Of a stretch of 64,000 nucleotides of DNA, positions 1-8,464 are shown in pieces. Both the position numbers and the translations under genes were made by a program. The stretch's first letter is position 1; each line of letters begins with the position of its first letter. The stretch is from Hyphomicrobiales bacterium. Its GTDB lineage: Bacteria; Pseudomonadota; Alphaproteobacteria; Rhizobiales; Rhizobiaceae. The notes under the pieces were generated by a model. The model had not been told where the DNA came from and did no database searches. It worked only from the letters and a program-made list of their open reading frames with translations. Location of the stretch: contig UBYX01000002.1 of the NCBI GenBank assembly GCA_900469955.1, forward strand, positions 193 through 64,192. Direction: 5' to 3'.

Positions 1-506
1 TTCGACAGCGGCTCGTCGAGCAGCAGCACCTCTGGTTCGAAAACCAGCGCCCGGGCGATCGCCACGCGCTGTTGCTGGCCGCCCGACAGCGCCGGCGACG
101 GACGTTCGGCATATTGTTCCATCTCGACGAGGCGCAACGCGTTCATCACCCGGTCCTGGATTTCCTTGTCGGTCCGGCGGCGAATACGCAAGGGATAGGC
201 GACATTGTCGAACACCGTCATATGCGGCCAGATCGCATAGGACTGGAAGACCATGCCGAGCCTGCGCCGTTCGGAGGGGACGAAATAGCCCTTGTCCGCA
301 TCCGAAACCACATTGTCGCCGATGCTGATGCGCCCGCCCGTATTCTTCTCCAGTCCTGCCACCATGCGCAGCGTCGTCGTCTTGCCGCAGCCGGAAGGAC
401 CGAGCAACGTGACGAATTCGCCGCTTCTGACCTTCAGATTCACCTGATCCACGGCCGTGATTGCACCATACATGCGGGTCACGTTCTCGAGTGTTACCGA
501 AGCCAT
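1..506 (-). CDS. ABC transporter ATP-binding protein, ferric/polyamine type (3' end cut by window)
   Basis: Only the first 168 residues lie in the window; the gene runs off its left edge. Visible are a Walker A (GPSGCGKTT, residues 36-44), the Q-loop (MVFQSYAIWPHM, near 85-96), the signature LSGGQ (140-144) and the Walker B LLLDEP (161-166). This is the start of an FbpC/PotA-type importer ATPase that energises the membrane permease from the cytoplasm. It is the last visible gene of a minus-strand operon, 73 bp after the double permease, whose binding protein comes first. The start ATG follows an AAGGAAGA-like ribosome site. The substrate cannot be read from the ATPase; the context next to a catabolic operon suggests an organic ligand rather than iron, which is inference. 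Confidence 0.95.
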   Translation of the reverse strand, partial: MASVTLENVTRMYGAITAVDQVNLKVRSGEFVTLLGPSGCGKTTTLRMVAGLEKNTGGRISIGDNVVSDADKGYFVPSERRRLGMVFQSYAIWPHMTVFDNVAYPLRIRRRTDKEIQDRVMNALRLVEMEQYAERPSPALSGGQQQRVAIARALVFEPEVLLLDEPLS

Positions 507-579
507 ACTCTTCTTCCTTTCGGTGCGGACACTTGCAGCCGCAAACTAAACCGGCAGGGCCGGAAAACAGGTCCCGGAT

Positions 580-2346
580 TTAAAGCTTGCTGATGCGCGC
601 CTTGATGAATCGAAGCTGTACCCAGCGGAACAGAATGACGAGCAGCATCATCATCAGGCCGATGACGCTCACCTGTTCGGCATTACCATTCGCCCAGAGT
701 TTGAGCAGCACCACGGCCAGCGTTTCGGAGCCCACCGAATAGAGCAGGATCGACGCGGAAAGTTCTCGCATGATGCCGAAGAAAGTCAGCACCCAGCCGA
801 CCGCAAACGCCGGCCACGCGAGCGCGACCATGATGCGCCACATGGTCTGGAACCAGTTCGCGCCATGGACCCGCGAACATTCCTCGAGATCATAGGAAAG
901 CTGGTGGTAGGCGCCCGTCATCACGCGCACGGCGACCGGCGTACCGAGCGCCAGATAGGCTAGCAGGAGCGCCCAGACGGTCCCATAGATCGGGATCGGC
1001 CCCGGGAGCATTGCGAAGGCCCAGAGGAAACCCACGCCGAGCACCATGCCGGGCATCATCCACGGCAGCCAGGCCATGCCGTCGATCAGGCTGCGACCGC
1101 GCCAGCGGGTGCGGACCGAGACATAGGCGACCACTGCGCCGAGCGCCATCGTCGCGGTGGCGCCAAGCAGCCCCAGCATCATCGTGTTGCGCAGCGCCCG
1201 CCAGAATTCCGAATTGGAAAAGACCGCCCTGTAATGCTCCAGCGTCAGCATCTCGTAGGTGTAGAAGCCGAAGAAGCGGAAGAAGGAGCCGAGCAGAAGC
1301 TGACCGACCGGCAGGACCACGGTGATGACGAAGAAGAGAACGCAAAAGCCGAAGGTCACCCAGCGCCAGGGGCCGAGCTCCATCACATTCGGCCGAAAGC
1401 CCTTGCCGGTAACGGTCTGGAAACTCTTGCCGCGCAGCAGCGCCCATTGCCAGATCACCAGCAGGAACATCAGCCCCATGATCGCGAAGGATAGCGCCGT
1501 CGCATATTGATAATCCGGCGTGGCGCGGTGGTTGATCGCCTCGTAGATGTCGGTGGTGATCACCTTGATGCCGGCCGGAAGGCCGAAGAACAACGGCGAC
1601 TCGAAGGATTCGATGCCGCGAATGAAGCTCAGCATGAAAGAGCTGGTCAGCACCGGCAGCATCATGAGCAGCGTGATCTTGCGGAAGGTCGTCCAACGCG
1701 AGGCGCCGCACATGCGGCTCGATTCCTCGAGCGACGGGTCCATGGCCCGGAAGGCATCGACGGTGAAGAGGAAGAGGAACGGGATCGAATACTGGCACAT
1801 ATGCCAGACCACGCCCCCATAGGAATAGACGTTGACGAGCGGATCCTGCGAGCCGCTGATCGAGCGCCAGACGAGGTTGATGACACCGACCTGCGGATTG
1901 CCGAGCATGCCCCAGGCCATGGCCGTCAGGATCGGCGGAATGAAGAAGGGCAGCGTGATCAGCACTTCGAGGGTGCCGCGGAAGGGCGTGTCGGTGCGGG
2001 CGATGATCCAGGCCAGAAACACCGCAATCGTCAGCGAGGGAACGGTCTTCGCAAGCGAGATGCCGACCGTGTTGACTAGAACGAGAAAGTTCTGGGTCGT
2101 CATGATGGCGCGATAGCCGTTGAGGTTGAACTCGCCGGCAAGGCCGGGCGGGGTCGAATGGAGGCTTCCGTAAAGCAGCATGGCCAAAGGGTAGATCGTC
2201 AGGAATCCCAGTATGGCGATCAGCGCCAGCATGCCGATCAACCGCCCGATCGAACCGCCCGAAAAAGCGCGGGTAACGGCGTTGCCGCCGAGTGTGGGTG
2301 CGGTTTCGGCAACATCGTCGAGGGATCGATTATGGATTAAGGTCAT
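580..2346 (-). CDS. ABC transporter permease, fused double-domain FbpB type
   Basis: A 588-residue inner-membrane permease made of two homologous six-helix halves. Each half has the cytoplasmic EAA loop that docks the ATPase: EESSRMCGASRW in the first half and EECSRVHGANWF in the second. The length and duplication fit the FbpB family, which normally pairs with one ATPase and one periplasmic binding protein, both found here. It lies 74 bp downstream of the binding-protein gene and upstream of the ATPase, so the three form one operon. A GAGGA ribosome site precedes the ATG. Many members annotated as iron permeases carry other anions or organic acids, so specificity is open. Confidence 0.95.
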   Translation of the reverse strand: MTLIHNRSLDDVAETAPTLGGNAVTRAFSGGSIGRLIGMLALIAILGFLTIYPLAMLLYGSLHSTPPGLAGEFNLNGYRAIMTTQNFLVLVNTVGISLAKTVPSLTIAVFLAWIIARTDTPFRGTLEVLITLPFFIPPILTAMAWGMLGNPQVGVINLVWRSISGSQDPLVNVYSYGGVVWHMCQYSIPFLFLFTVDAFRAMDPSLEESSRMCGASRWTTFRKITLLMMLPVLTSSFMLSFIRGIESFESPLFFGLPAGIKVITTDIYEAINHRATPDYQYATALSFAIMGLMFLLVIWQWALLRGKSFQTVTGKGFRPNVMELGPWRWVTFGFCVLFFVITVVLPVGQLLLGSFFRFFGFYTYEMLTLEHYRAVFSNSEFWRALRNTMMLGLLGATATMALGAVVAYVSVRTRWRGRSLIDGMAWLPWMMPGMVLGVGFLWAFAMLPGPIPIYGTVWALLLAYLALGTPVAVRVMTGAYHQLSYDLEECSRVHGANWFQTMWRIMVALAWPAFAVGWVLTFFGIMRELSASILLYSVGSETLAVVLLKLWANGNAEQVSVIGLMMMLLVILFRWVQLRFIKARISKL

Positions 2347-2420
2347 GCGGTCCTCGCGGCTCCGATGGCATTGGATATCGCCCCATCGCTAGCCCGCGGG
2401 CCGGCAACGGGGCGACAACT

Positions 2421-3485
2421 TCATTTGAAGATTTCTTTCGCCTTCCCCAGCATCTCGTTCTGTCGGCGCGAGTCGCTTGTGCCGTAGAGTTTGGCCTCAG
2501 AAATCGCCTTGATGTCGGCCGGCAATCCTTCGGTTACGCCGTCGATCACCGGTCCATAACCGAGGCTGGCATAGATCTTCTGTGCAGTCGGTCCCTGGAG
2601 GAAGTCGAGATAGAGCTTGGCGGCATTCGGATGCGGCGCCTTCTTCAGAAGCACGTTGCCGTAGAGAACGTAACCGACGCCCTCCTCCGGTACGATGAAC
2701 TTCACCGGCAGTCCCTTCAAGTCCGACATATCAGTGAGAATGACGGGCATATAGATCGAATATTCCCCACGCGCGGTGCGGCGCTGGGATTCCCGCTGGT
2801 CGCGGGTAAAGACGAGCTTCTGACCCGCGACCTTCCTGAGGTAATCCTCGCCGATCCGGTCATGGGTGGAGAAAAACCACAGGTAACCGGCCCCGATCGC
2901 CCGCGGGTCGTCCGCGAGGATCTTGCCCTGCCATTTTGGATCGGCAAGATCCTTCCAGCTCTTGGGTTCATCGGCCGGCTTGACGAGCCCGGTATTGATC
3001 ATGATGCCATAGGGGATGGTCATGACCGACGCCATCGGCACCTGAAGCTTGAACTGCGGCTTGATCTTCTGGGAATTCGGCGTCACCGGAAGCGGATCGA
3101 TGGACTTGTCCTCGGCGTCGTAAAGCCGCGTCTGCCCCTCGCTGGTGAACATCACGTCCGCCGCAAAACGGCCCGCTGCCTGCTCGACGCGTACGCGCTC
3201 ACGGATTTCGCTGGCGCGAGCTTCCAGAACCTCGACGGAAATTCCATATTCCTCGGTGAAGGCTTTGGCGATCTTCTTGGTGCTCGGCTGCCCGACGAGT
3301 GCGGTGTAGAGGACGAGAGTCCCCTCTTTCTTGCCCGCCTCGACCACCTTCTCCCATTCGGCATCCTGTGCCTGCACCGGCTGCCATACCGCCGTTGCAA
3401 TGGCGATGCCGCCCGCAGCGGTCAGAAAAAGCCGCCTCGACCATTGTCTTATGGTCGCCGCCGTCATGGATTTGTTGCTCGTCAC
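2421..3485 (-). CDS. ABC transporter extracellular solute-binding protein, FbpA-like, Tat-type signal
   Basis: A 354-residue periplasmic binding protein for the downstream permease and ATPase. I start it at GTG 3485, which has a GGGAGGAG site 8 bases upstream; the longer in-frame ATG at 3533 lacks this. The N-terminus carries a twin-arginine motif (SRRLFLT, R17-R18) and a hydrophobic stretch ending near AQA, so export folded through Tat is likely. The mature part begins with QDAEWEKVVEAGKKEG, closely like the second binding protein at 10028-11047, so the two are paralogues flanking the amidohydrolase operon. The family binds ferric ions, polyamines, phosphonates or small acids; ligand unknown. 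Confidence 0.92.
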   Translation of the reverse strand: MTSNKSMTAATIRQWSRRLFLTAAGGIAIATAVWQPVQAQDAEWEKVVEAGKKEGTLVLYTALVGQPSTKKIAKAFTEEYGISVEVLEARASEIRERVRVEQAAGRFAADVMFTSEGQTRLYDAEDKSIDPLPVTPNSQKIKPQFKLQVPMASVMTIPYGIMINTGLVKPADEPKSWKDLADPKWQGKILADDPRAIGAGYLWFFSTHDRIGEDYLRKVAGQKLVFTRDQRESQRRTARGEYSIYMPVILTDMSDLKGLPVKFIVPEEGVGYVLYGNVLLKKAPHPNAAKLYLDFLQGPTAQKIYASLGYGPVIDGVTEGLPADIKAISEAKLYGTSDSRRQNEMLGKAKEIFK

Positions 3486-3997
3486 GTGTCTCTCCTCCCT
3501 GGAACTGACGACTGAGCGCAATCGCGGGGCCATGCCCCGCTTTCGATTTCGAATTATATGCGGCTCGAGCGCCGCCCTCTCCTACTCCGCTTCGGTGGCA
3601 CCGTTTTCCCGAGCGGCACCGCCGGATTCTCCCGACGTTCATCTATCTTGGAAGATGATCCTTACTGGTTCCTATATCCTCGCGATATGAGGCTCGTTTT
3701 GGGTGTGACAAGGACCCCTGATATGCGCCGTGCGACACGGCGCCAGAAGGTTTGCCCTCCCAAGGGTCAGGTTCGCCAAACAAAACTCCTGCTCTTCGAG
3801 CTCCACCTACCCCGCGGGCTCGAACGAGCACAACAGCGCCTTCGCAAGCGAAACTTCCTCCATTGTTAGATTGACCTTTTCCCTCGCAGGGGAAAAGCAT
3901 CATTTTTTTACATTCACTTTTCTCGAAAGCAGAAAGATGAAGTGTGTTAGGGTCACCCAGGATTTGACCATAGCGCTGGGTTGGGAGGCCTAAAGCA
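3486..3997. other. 512-bp divergent intergenic region
   Basis: Lies between the minus-strand binding-protein gene and the plus-strand lysR. I see no convincing coding sequence: a 124-codon minus-strand reading frame crosses it and enters lysR but has no ribosome site and no family-like content. It holds a hairpin-like inverted repeat (TTTTCCC at 3877-3883 and GGGAAAA at 3890-3896) and, at 3919-3935, the candidate LysR site annotated separately. It must carry promoters for both directions; no -10/-35 pair is clear enough to call. Confidence 0.6.
3919..3935. promoter_or_regulatory. Candidate LysR-type operator upstream of lysR
   Basis: The 17-base sequence has arms TTTCTCG and GCAGAAA around AAA, giving T-N11-A spacing inside an imperfect palindrome. 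Its left arm is identical to that of the perfect palindrome at 4948-4964. It lies 63 bp before the lysR start, where autoregulatory LysR sites normally sit. Inference from spacing and recurrence; not proven. Confidence 0.5.
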
Positions 3998-4903
3998 TTG
4001 GACACACTCATCAACATCCGTACTTTTCTCGCGGTCGCCCGCTCCGGAAGCTTCTCTGCGGCTGGCCGTCATCTGGGAGTCGCACCCTCGGTGGTCACCA
4101 AACGGATCAGCCGGCTGGAGGACCAGATGCGGGTAAAACTGTTTATCCGGTCGACGCGCCAACTCATCCTGACCGAGGTGGGAGAACGCTACCTCCCGCG
4201 CTATCAGTCACTGGTGAAGGAAATCGATGATGCCATCGGCGGCGCAGCCGCGGTCGCTCAGCGAATAGAGGGGCATTTGCGCATCAAGGCCCCGACAACG
4301 GTGACGATTGCCTTTCTGGCGCGGATTCTGAGCGATTTTCAGCAGGAGAACCCCAACGTGACGATGGATGTCGCGCTGGTGGACCGCTCGGTCAATCCGG
4401 CCGAAGAGGGATACGACATTGCGCTTGGCGCACTTCCGGCCTCCTACTCCAACGTGGTCGATGAACCGCTCTGTCCCTATCCCCGCAAACTCTGTGCCGC
4501 TCCATCTTATCTGGAAAGCCACGGTGTCCCGAAACACCCGCGCGATCTCGTCGATCACATCTGCCTCACCTTTCATGCCACCGGATCAACTTGGTCGTTC
4601 CTCAGTCCCGGCGGACCGATCGACGTGGAGGTCCGCTCCGCCTTCAGCGCCAACGACACCCAGGTGCTGCATGACTTGGCCTTGCGCGGTCGCGGCATCG
4701 CCATGGTGGCGACCTATGTCGCGGAAGATTCGTTTCGGACGGGAAAACTGATCGAACTGCTGCCGGAATATCCCGTCGCCGAGCTTTGGTTGAAGGCGCT
4801 GATCCCGCAAACGCAGGCGCGCAAACCGACCGTGAGAGCCGTCATGGAATGGCTTCGGGTTCATATGCCCACCGCGCACCTTCTCGGCCAAAAATCCGCA
4901 TAA
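3998..4903 (+). CDS. LysR family transcriptional regulator
   Basis: 301 residues with an N-terminal winged helix-turn-helix (about 1-60; core FSAAGRHLGVAPSVVTKRIS) and a C-terminal periplasmic-binding-like effector domain (about 90-295). It starts at TTG 3998 with GGGAGG upstream. LysR proteins usually need a small-molecule co-inducer, commonly a pathway intermediate of the operon they control. It lies between the ABC importer genes (divergent) and the four-amidohydrolase operon (same direction), and matching T-N11-A palindromes occur before its own start and before that operon. It is therefore the likely regulator of both, with the imported compound or a derivative as effector (inference). 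Confidence 0.93.
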   Translation: MDTLINIRTFLAVARSGSFSAAGRHLGVAPSVVTKRISRLEDQMRVKLFIRSTRQLILTEVGERYLPRYQSLVKEIDDAIGGAAAVAQRIEGHLRIKAPTTVTIAFLARILSDFQQENPNVTMDVALVDRSVNPAEEGYDIALGALPASYSNVVDEPLCPYPRKLCAAPSYLESHGVPKHPRDLVDHICLTFHATGSTWSFLSPGGPIDVEVRSAFSANDTQVLHDLALRGRGIAMVATYVAEDSFRTGKLIELLPEYPVAELWLKALIPQTQARKPTVRAVMEWLRVHMPTAHLLGQKSA

Positions 4904-4913
4904 CCCGGTTATC

Positions 4914-4936
4914 TTTGCCTTCAGAGAAAAGGCAAA
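4914..4936 (+). terminator. Hairpin after lysR, possible terminator
   Basis: Perfect 8-bp arms TTTGCCTT (4914-4921) and AAGGCAAA (4929-4936) with a 7-base loop, starting 11 bp after the lysR stop codon. No U-tract follows, so it is a weak intrinsic terminator candidate; it could equally be a protein-binding palindrome in the operon promoter region. Confidence 0.35.
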
Positions 4937-4947
4937 CCCCGTTCAGC

Positions 4948-4964
4948 TTTCTCGATTCGAGAAA
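4948..4964. promoter_or_regulatory. Perfect LysR-type T-N11-A palindrome before the amidohydrolase operon
   Basis: Arms TTTCTCG and CGAGAAA around ATT are a perfect inverted repeat containing the T-N11-A core of LysR sites. It is 178 bp before the start chosen for the first amidohydrolase. The left arm recurs at 3919-3935 before lysR. The pairing of both copies around the regulator gene is the reason for calling it an operator. Confidence 0.6.
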
Positions 4965-5141
4965 ACCGTTACGACTAAAAAGCCTATTCTCTCTGGCTTC
5001 CAGGCCCCTTACCCTTTCGCATCGAGGATACGCATCGCGAATGCGGGGTGCCTTGCGCCTTTGAGTGCATCACCTGGAATGGAAGCCGGCGACGTCTGGG
5101 AAGAGGACGCGTCGGCCGGCGAAAACAGGGAGGCTTGTGTA

Positions 5142-6227
5142 GTGGACACTGCTGTCACCAGGCAGCGCCCGGTGCTTTCGCAATTGGGCGCAATCGACTG
5201 TGACGTTCACCCCGATGCGCCGCAACGCTCCGACCTCCTGCCCTATTTTGACGACTACTGGAAAGAGATCGTCACCACTCGAGACGTGGATCGGCTGGAA
5301 CTCACCAATTTCCCCACCCGGACTAAACCGTTCTTCCGGGAGGACTGGAAGGCGTCGAGAGGCGGTGGCGTCGAAAAGCTGCGCCGCAATCTGCTCGATC
5401 CCTTCGGCCTCAAATACGCGATCCTGAACTGCGTCACCGGCGTGCATGCGATCTACGATCCCTATCTGGCAGCCGCTGTGTGCCGCGCCACCAACGATTG
5501 GCTGAAGGCGGAATGGCTGGACCGGGATCCAAGGCTGCGCGCCTCTCTGGTGCTCCCGATGCAAAATCCGGAAGCCGCCGTGGAAGAGATCGGGCGCTTT
5601 GCGGACGACCGGCGTTTCGTCCAGGTCCTCACCCTCTGTATGGGCGAGATGCCCCTTGGCCGCCGCTATTACTGGCCGATCTACGAGGCCGCCCAGCGCC
5701 ACGGTTTCTCGCTCGGCATTCACGCAGGCAGCGCCTATCGCCACGCCCCTAGCCAGAGCGGATTCCTTTCCTATCTCGCCGAAGACTATGTGCACCAAGT
5801 TCAAGGCTTCGCGGCCCAGGTCGGCAGCTTCGTCGCAGAAGGCGTGCTCGGCAAATTCCCCGACATGAAGATCGTGCTGATCGAATCCGGCGTTTCATGG
5901 CTCCCCGGCCAGATGTGGCGGATGAGCAAGGACTGGCGCGGCGCGCGCATTGAAGTGCCGTGGGTCAAGGAGCCACCATCTGCACTGGTTAGGCGCCAGA
6001 TCCGCATGACGACGCAGCCCTTCGACGCGCCGCGCGACCCGGCTGAACTGGAGCGCATTATCGAACATCTCGACGCGGACGACATGCTGCTTTTTTCCAC
6101 CGACTATCCACATGCGCAATTTGAGGGCGACGCCGCGATCCCCGAGGGTTTCCCCGAACGCCTCATCGATCGTCTGGTGCGGGAGAACGCGCTCGCTACC
6201 TATCCACGACTGGAGGACCGGCCATGA
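5142..6227 (+). CDS. Amidohydrolase family 2 protein, A-type copy 1
   Basis: 361 residues, a TIM-barrel metal hydrolase/decarboxylase of the ACMSD-related amidohydrolase-2 family. The GTG at 5142 is chosen because AGGGAGG lies 8 bases upstream and the length then matches the three sister proteins; the in-frame TTG at 5061 adds 27 residues of poor sequence. Metal-site residues visible: DCDVHP (D21, H23; the usual HxH is DxH here), the strand-end histidine in GIHAGS, and the aspartate in FSTDYPH near the C-terminus. It is most like the third gene (7343-8464), sharing an LLPYxxxYW segment and a DW-K-x-(E/S) segment. First gene of the operon; it overlaps the next by ATGA. Members hydrolyse or decarboxylate ring-cleavage products or lactones; the substrate is unknown. 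Confidence 0.92.
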   Translation: MDTAVTRQRPVLSQLGAIDCDVHPDAPQRSDLLPYFDDYWKEIVTTRDVDRLELTNFPTRTKPFFREDWKASRGGGVEKLRRNLLDPFGLKYAILNCVTGVHAIYDPYLAAAVCRATNDWLKAEWLDRDPRLRASLVLPMQNPEAAVEEIGRFADDRRFVQVLTLCMGEMPLGRRYYWPIYEAAQRHGFSLGIHAGSAYRHAPSQSGFLSYLAEDYVHQVQGFAAQVGSFVAEGVLGKFPDMKIVLIESGVSWLPGQMWRMSKDWRGARIEVPWVKEPPSALVRRQIRMTTQPFDAPRDPAELERIIEHLDADDMLLFSTDYPHAQFEGDAAIPEGFPERLIDRLVRENALATYPRLEDRP

Positions 6228-7327
6228 ATCAAGCTGTTCTCGAAAAGGAAAAAAACGCCGAAGCCAAACTCGGGATCGTCGACTGCGATATCCATCCGGC
6301 CTTCGGCACCCCGAATGAGCTTGCGAAATTTCTGCCGCAGCGCTGGCGCGATCACTTGGCGGATTATGGCCAGCGGAGCGCCAATCCGCTGGTCGGCACC
6401 CTGCCCTACCCGCGCATGACGCCCGGCAACGGCATGCGCCGCGACGCCTGGCCTCCGAATGGCGGGCCGCCGGCCTCCGATCTTGCCTATCTGCAGGAAC
6501 AACTCCTTGATCCGCTCGGCATCGAATACGGGATCCTTCAGCCGCTCGCCGCCGGGTCCTCCACCCTCAATCAAGACCTGGGCGCCGCCATGTGCGCTGC
6601 GGTCAACGATTGGCAGCTCGACAAATGGACGGGTCCGGAACCTCGCCTCAAAGCCTCCATTTCCGTTGCCCAGGAAGACGCAGCCGCAGCGATCGCCGAG
6701 ATCGAAGCACGCATCGGCGACAGGAGCTTCGTGCAGATCGCCATCCCGCCACGAACCATCGAGCCGGCCGGCCGGCGGCGCTATTGGCCGATCTACGAAG
6801 CCGCCGAACATTACGACATGCCGATCGGCATGCATTCTGCCGCCTTCGGCTGGCACACCAACAGTGGCGCCGGCTGGCTGAATTTCTATATCGAGGAACA
6901 CTACGCCTTCTCGCACAGTCTGCAGAGCGTCGTGACCAGCATGGTTTTCGAAGGCGTTTTCGAACGTTTTCCCAAATTGAAGCTGATTGTCGTCGAAGGC
7001 GGTTTTGCCTGGGCGGCGCCGTTGATGTGGCGGCTCGACAAGCAGTGGGAGCGGATGCGTTCCGAAGTTCCGCATGTGAAGCGGCCGCCGTCCGAATATA
7101 TCCGCGAGAACGTCTGGTTCACCACCCAGCCGATCGAGGAGCCGGAAAACAATCGTCACCTGCTCGATACGTTGCGATGGGTGGGAGCCGACCGGCTGAT
7201 GTTCTCGACGGATTATCCCCACTGGGATTTCGACGACCCGCGCTACGCCTTCAAGGTGCCGCTGTCGCCGACGGAACGCCAGCAGATCTTTCGCGAAAAC
7301 GCAAAACAGGTCTACCGCCTGCCTTGA
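6224..7327 (+). CDS. Amidohydrolase family 2 protein, B-type copy 1
   Basis: 367 residues, overlapping the previous gene by ATGA. The DCDIHP metal motif, the histidine in GMHSAAFGWH, the EGGFAW segment and FSTDYPHWDFDDP are all present, so the active site looks complete. It belongs to a distinct B subtype: QRWRDHL near the start, WPPNGGPPASD near residue 80 and HVKRPPSEYIREN near 285 are shared with the fourth gene but not with the A-type genes. An A protein and a B protein made from overlapping genes in fixed order suggest a heteromeric enzyme or two consecutive steps (inference). No signal peptide; cytoplasmic. Confidence 0.92.
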   Translation: MNQAVLEKEKNAEAKLGIVDCDIHPAFGTPNELAKFLPQRWRDHLADYGQRSANPLVGTLPYPRMTPGNGMRRDAWPPNGGPPASDLAYLQEQLLDPLGIEYGILQPLAAGSSTLNQDLGAAMCAAVNDWQLDKWTGPEPRLKASISVAQEDAAAAIAEIEARIGDRSFVQIAIPPRTIEPAGRRRYWPIYEAAEHYDMPIGMHSAAFGWHTNSGAGWLNFYIEEHYAFSHSLQSVVTSMVFEGVFERFPKLKLIVVEGGFAWAAPLMWRLDKQWERMRSEVPHVKRPPSEYIRENVWFTTQPIEEPENNRHLLDTLRWVGADRLMFSTDYPHWDFDDPRYAFKVPLSPTERQQIFRENAKQVYRLP

Positions 7328-7342
7328 TACGGGAGTGCCCTC

Positions 7343-8464
7343 ATGAATGAGATGATCCGATCATTGGAGAACAAGCCGGGGCTTTCGACCGTCGGCGGCA
7401 TAGACTGCGACCTCCATCCGGCATCCCCGGCGACGAAGACGCTGCTTCCCTACCTCGAGGAATATTGGCGCGAGACTTTCGTCATGCGTGGCGTCGATCG
7501 CTTGAGCCTCGCAATGACCTCCTCGCCGTCACGGGCGCCAATCAATGTGCGCTCCGACTGGAAGGCCGAGAGCGGCTTTGCCGGCGATACGCTGGAGGCG
7601 GTTCGCACCCAGGCACTCGATCCGTTCGGCACTCGACTGGCGATCTGCAATGTCCTGCACGGCTCGATGATCATGCATTCCGACGATATGGCCGCAGCCC
7701 TCTGCGGCGCCGTCAACGAATGGCTGGCCAGGGAATGGCTCGACCGGGAACCGCGGCTGCGGGGTTCGATCATCGTTTCCGCCCAGAATTCGGACCTTGC
7801 GGTCGCCGAGATCGAAAAACGCGCCGCAGACCACCGTTTCGTGCAGGTCCTGATCCTCGCCCAGAACGACGAGCCGCTCGGTCGCCGGCGCTACTGGCCG
7901 ATCTACGAGGCAGCCGCCCGCAACAAGCTGCCGCTCTGTATCCATGCCGGCGGCAGCAACCGCCATGCGCCCACCGCCACCGGCTGGCCGAGCTATTTCG
8001 TCGAGTCCTATGTGGCGCAGGCATCGATTTTCGAAAGCCAGTTGTTGAGCCTTGTCGCCGAGGGCGTCTTTCACAAGGTGCCGGACCTCAAGGTGGTCTT
8101 CGCCGAAAGCGGCTTTACATGGCTGCCGTCCTTCTTCTGGCGGGCTGACAAGACCTGGCGCGGCGTGCGCGCCGAAACGCCATGGCTGACGGAGCAGCCG
8201 AGCGATATCGTCAAGCGTCATGTCCGCTTCACGCTCCATCCCGTCGATGCGCCGGACCAGGACGCACTTGCCCGCACTCTCGAACACATTGATTGCGACG
8301 ACATCCTGCTCTTCTCGACCGATTATCCGCATGCCCAGTTCGATGGCTTGAACGCGCTCCCGGCCGCCTTCGGCGAGACGCTTGCGAAAAAGATCCTGAT
8401 CGACAACCCGCTTGCCACCTATCCGCGGATCGCTGCGGATTTTCAGAAGGAGGTCGCGAAATGA
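7343..8464 (+). CDS. Amidohydrolase family 2 protein, A-type copy 2
   Basis: 373 residues, same A subtype as the first amidohydrolase. It shares TLLPYLEEYWRE near the start, the RSDWKAESG segment, CIHAGGSNRHAP and LFSTDYPHAQFDG. DCDLHP and the FSTDYPH aspartate keep the metal site intact. It follows the first B gene by 15 bp and overlaps the second B gene by ATGA, as the first A gene does with its B partner. The arrangement is what tandem duplication of an A-B pair would give. Protein divergence from copy 1 is considerable, so the duplication is old or the second pair was acquired. Confidence 0.92.
   Translation: MNEMIRSLENKPGLSTVGGIDCDLHPASPATKTLLPYLEEYWRETFVMRGVDRLSLAMTSSPSRAPINVRSDWKAESGFAGDTLEAVRTQALDPFGTRLAICNVLHGSMIMHSDDMAAALCGAVNEWLAREWLDREPRLRGSIIVSAQNSDLAVAEIEKRAADHRFVQVLILAQNDEPLGRRRYWPIYEAAARNKLPLCIHAGGSNRHAPTATGWPSYFVESYVAQASIFESQLLSLVAEGVFHKVPDLKVVFAESGFTWLPSFFWRADKTWRGVRAETPWLTEQPSDIVKRHVRFTLHPVDAPDQDALARTLEHIDCDDILLFSTDYPHAQFDGLNALPAAFGETLAKKILIDNPLATYPRIAADFQKEVAK

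Noticed and set aside
1-506. Calling the transporter an iron (FbpABC) system
   Set aside because: Family resemblance is real but the genes are linked to a catabolic operon and no Fur or RirA-type site was seen; substrate left open.
3643-4017. 124-codon minus-strand reading frame before lysR
   Set aside because: It overlaps the lysR start, has no ribosome site and reads as low-complexity antisense. It lies in the region needed for the divergent promoters.
8293-8460. N-terminal extension of the fourth amidohydrolase
   Set aside because: It would overlap the third gene by 172 bp; the ATG at 8461 gives the family length and the ATGA overlap seen for the first pair.
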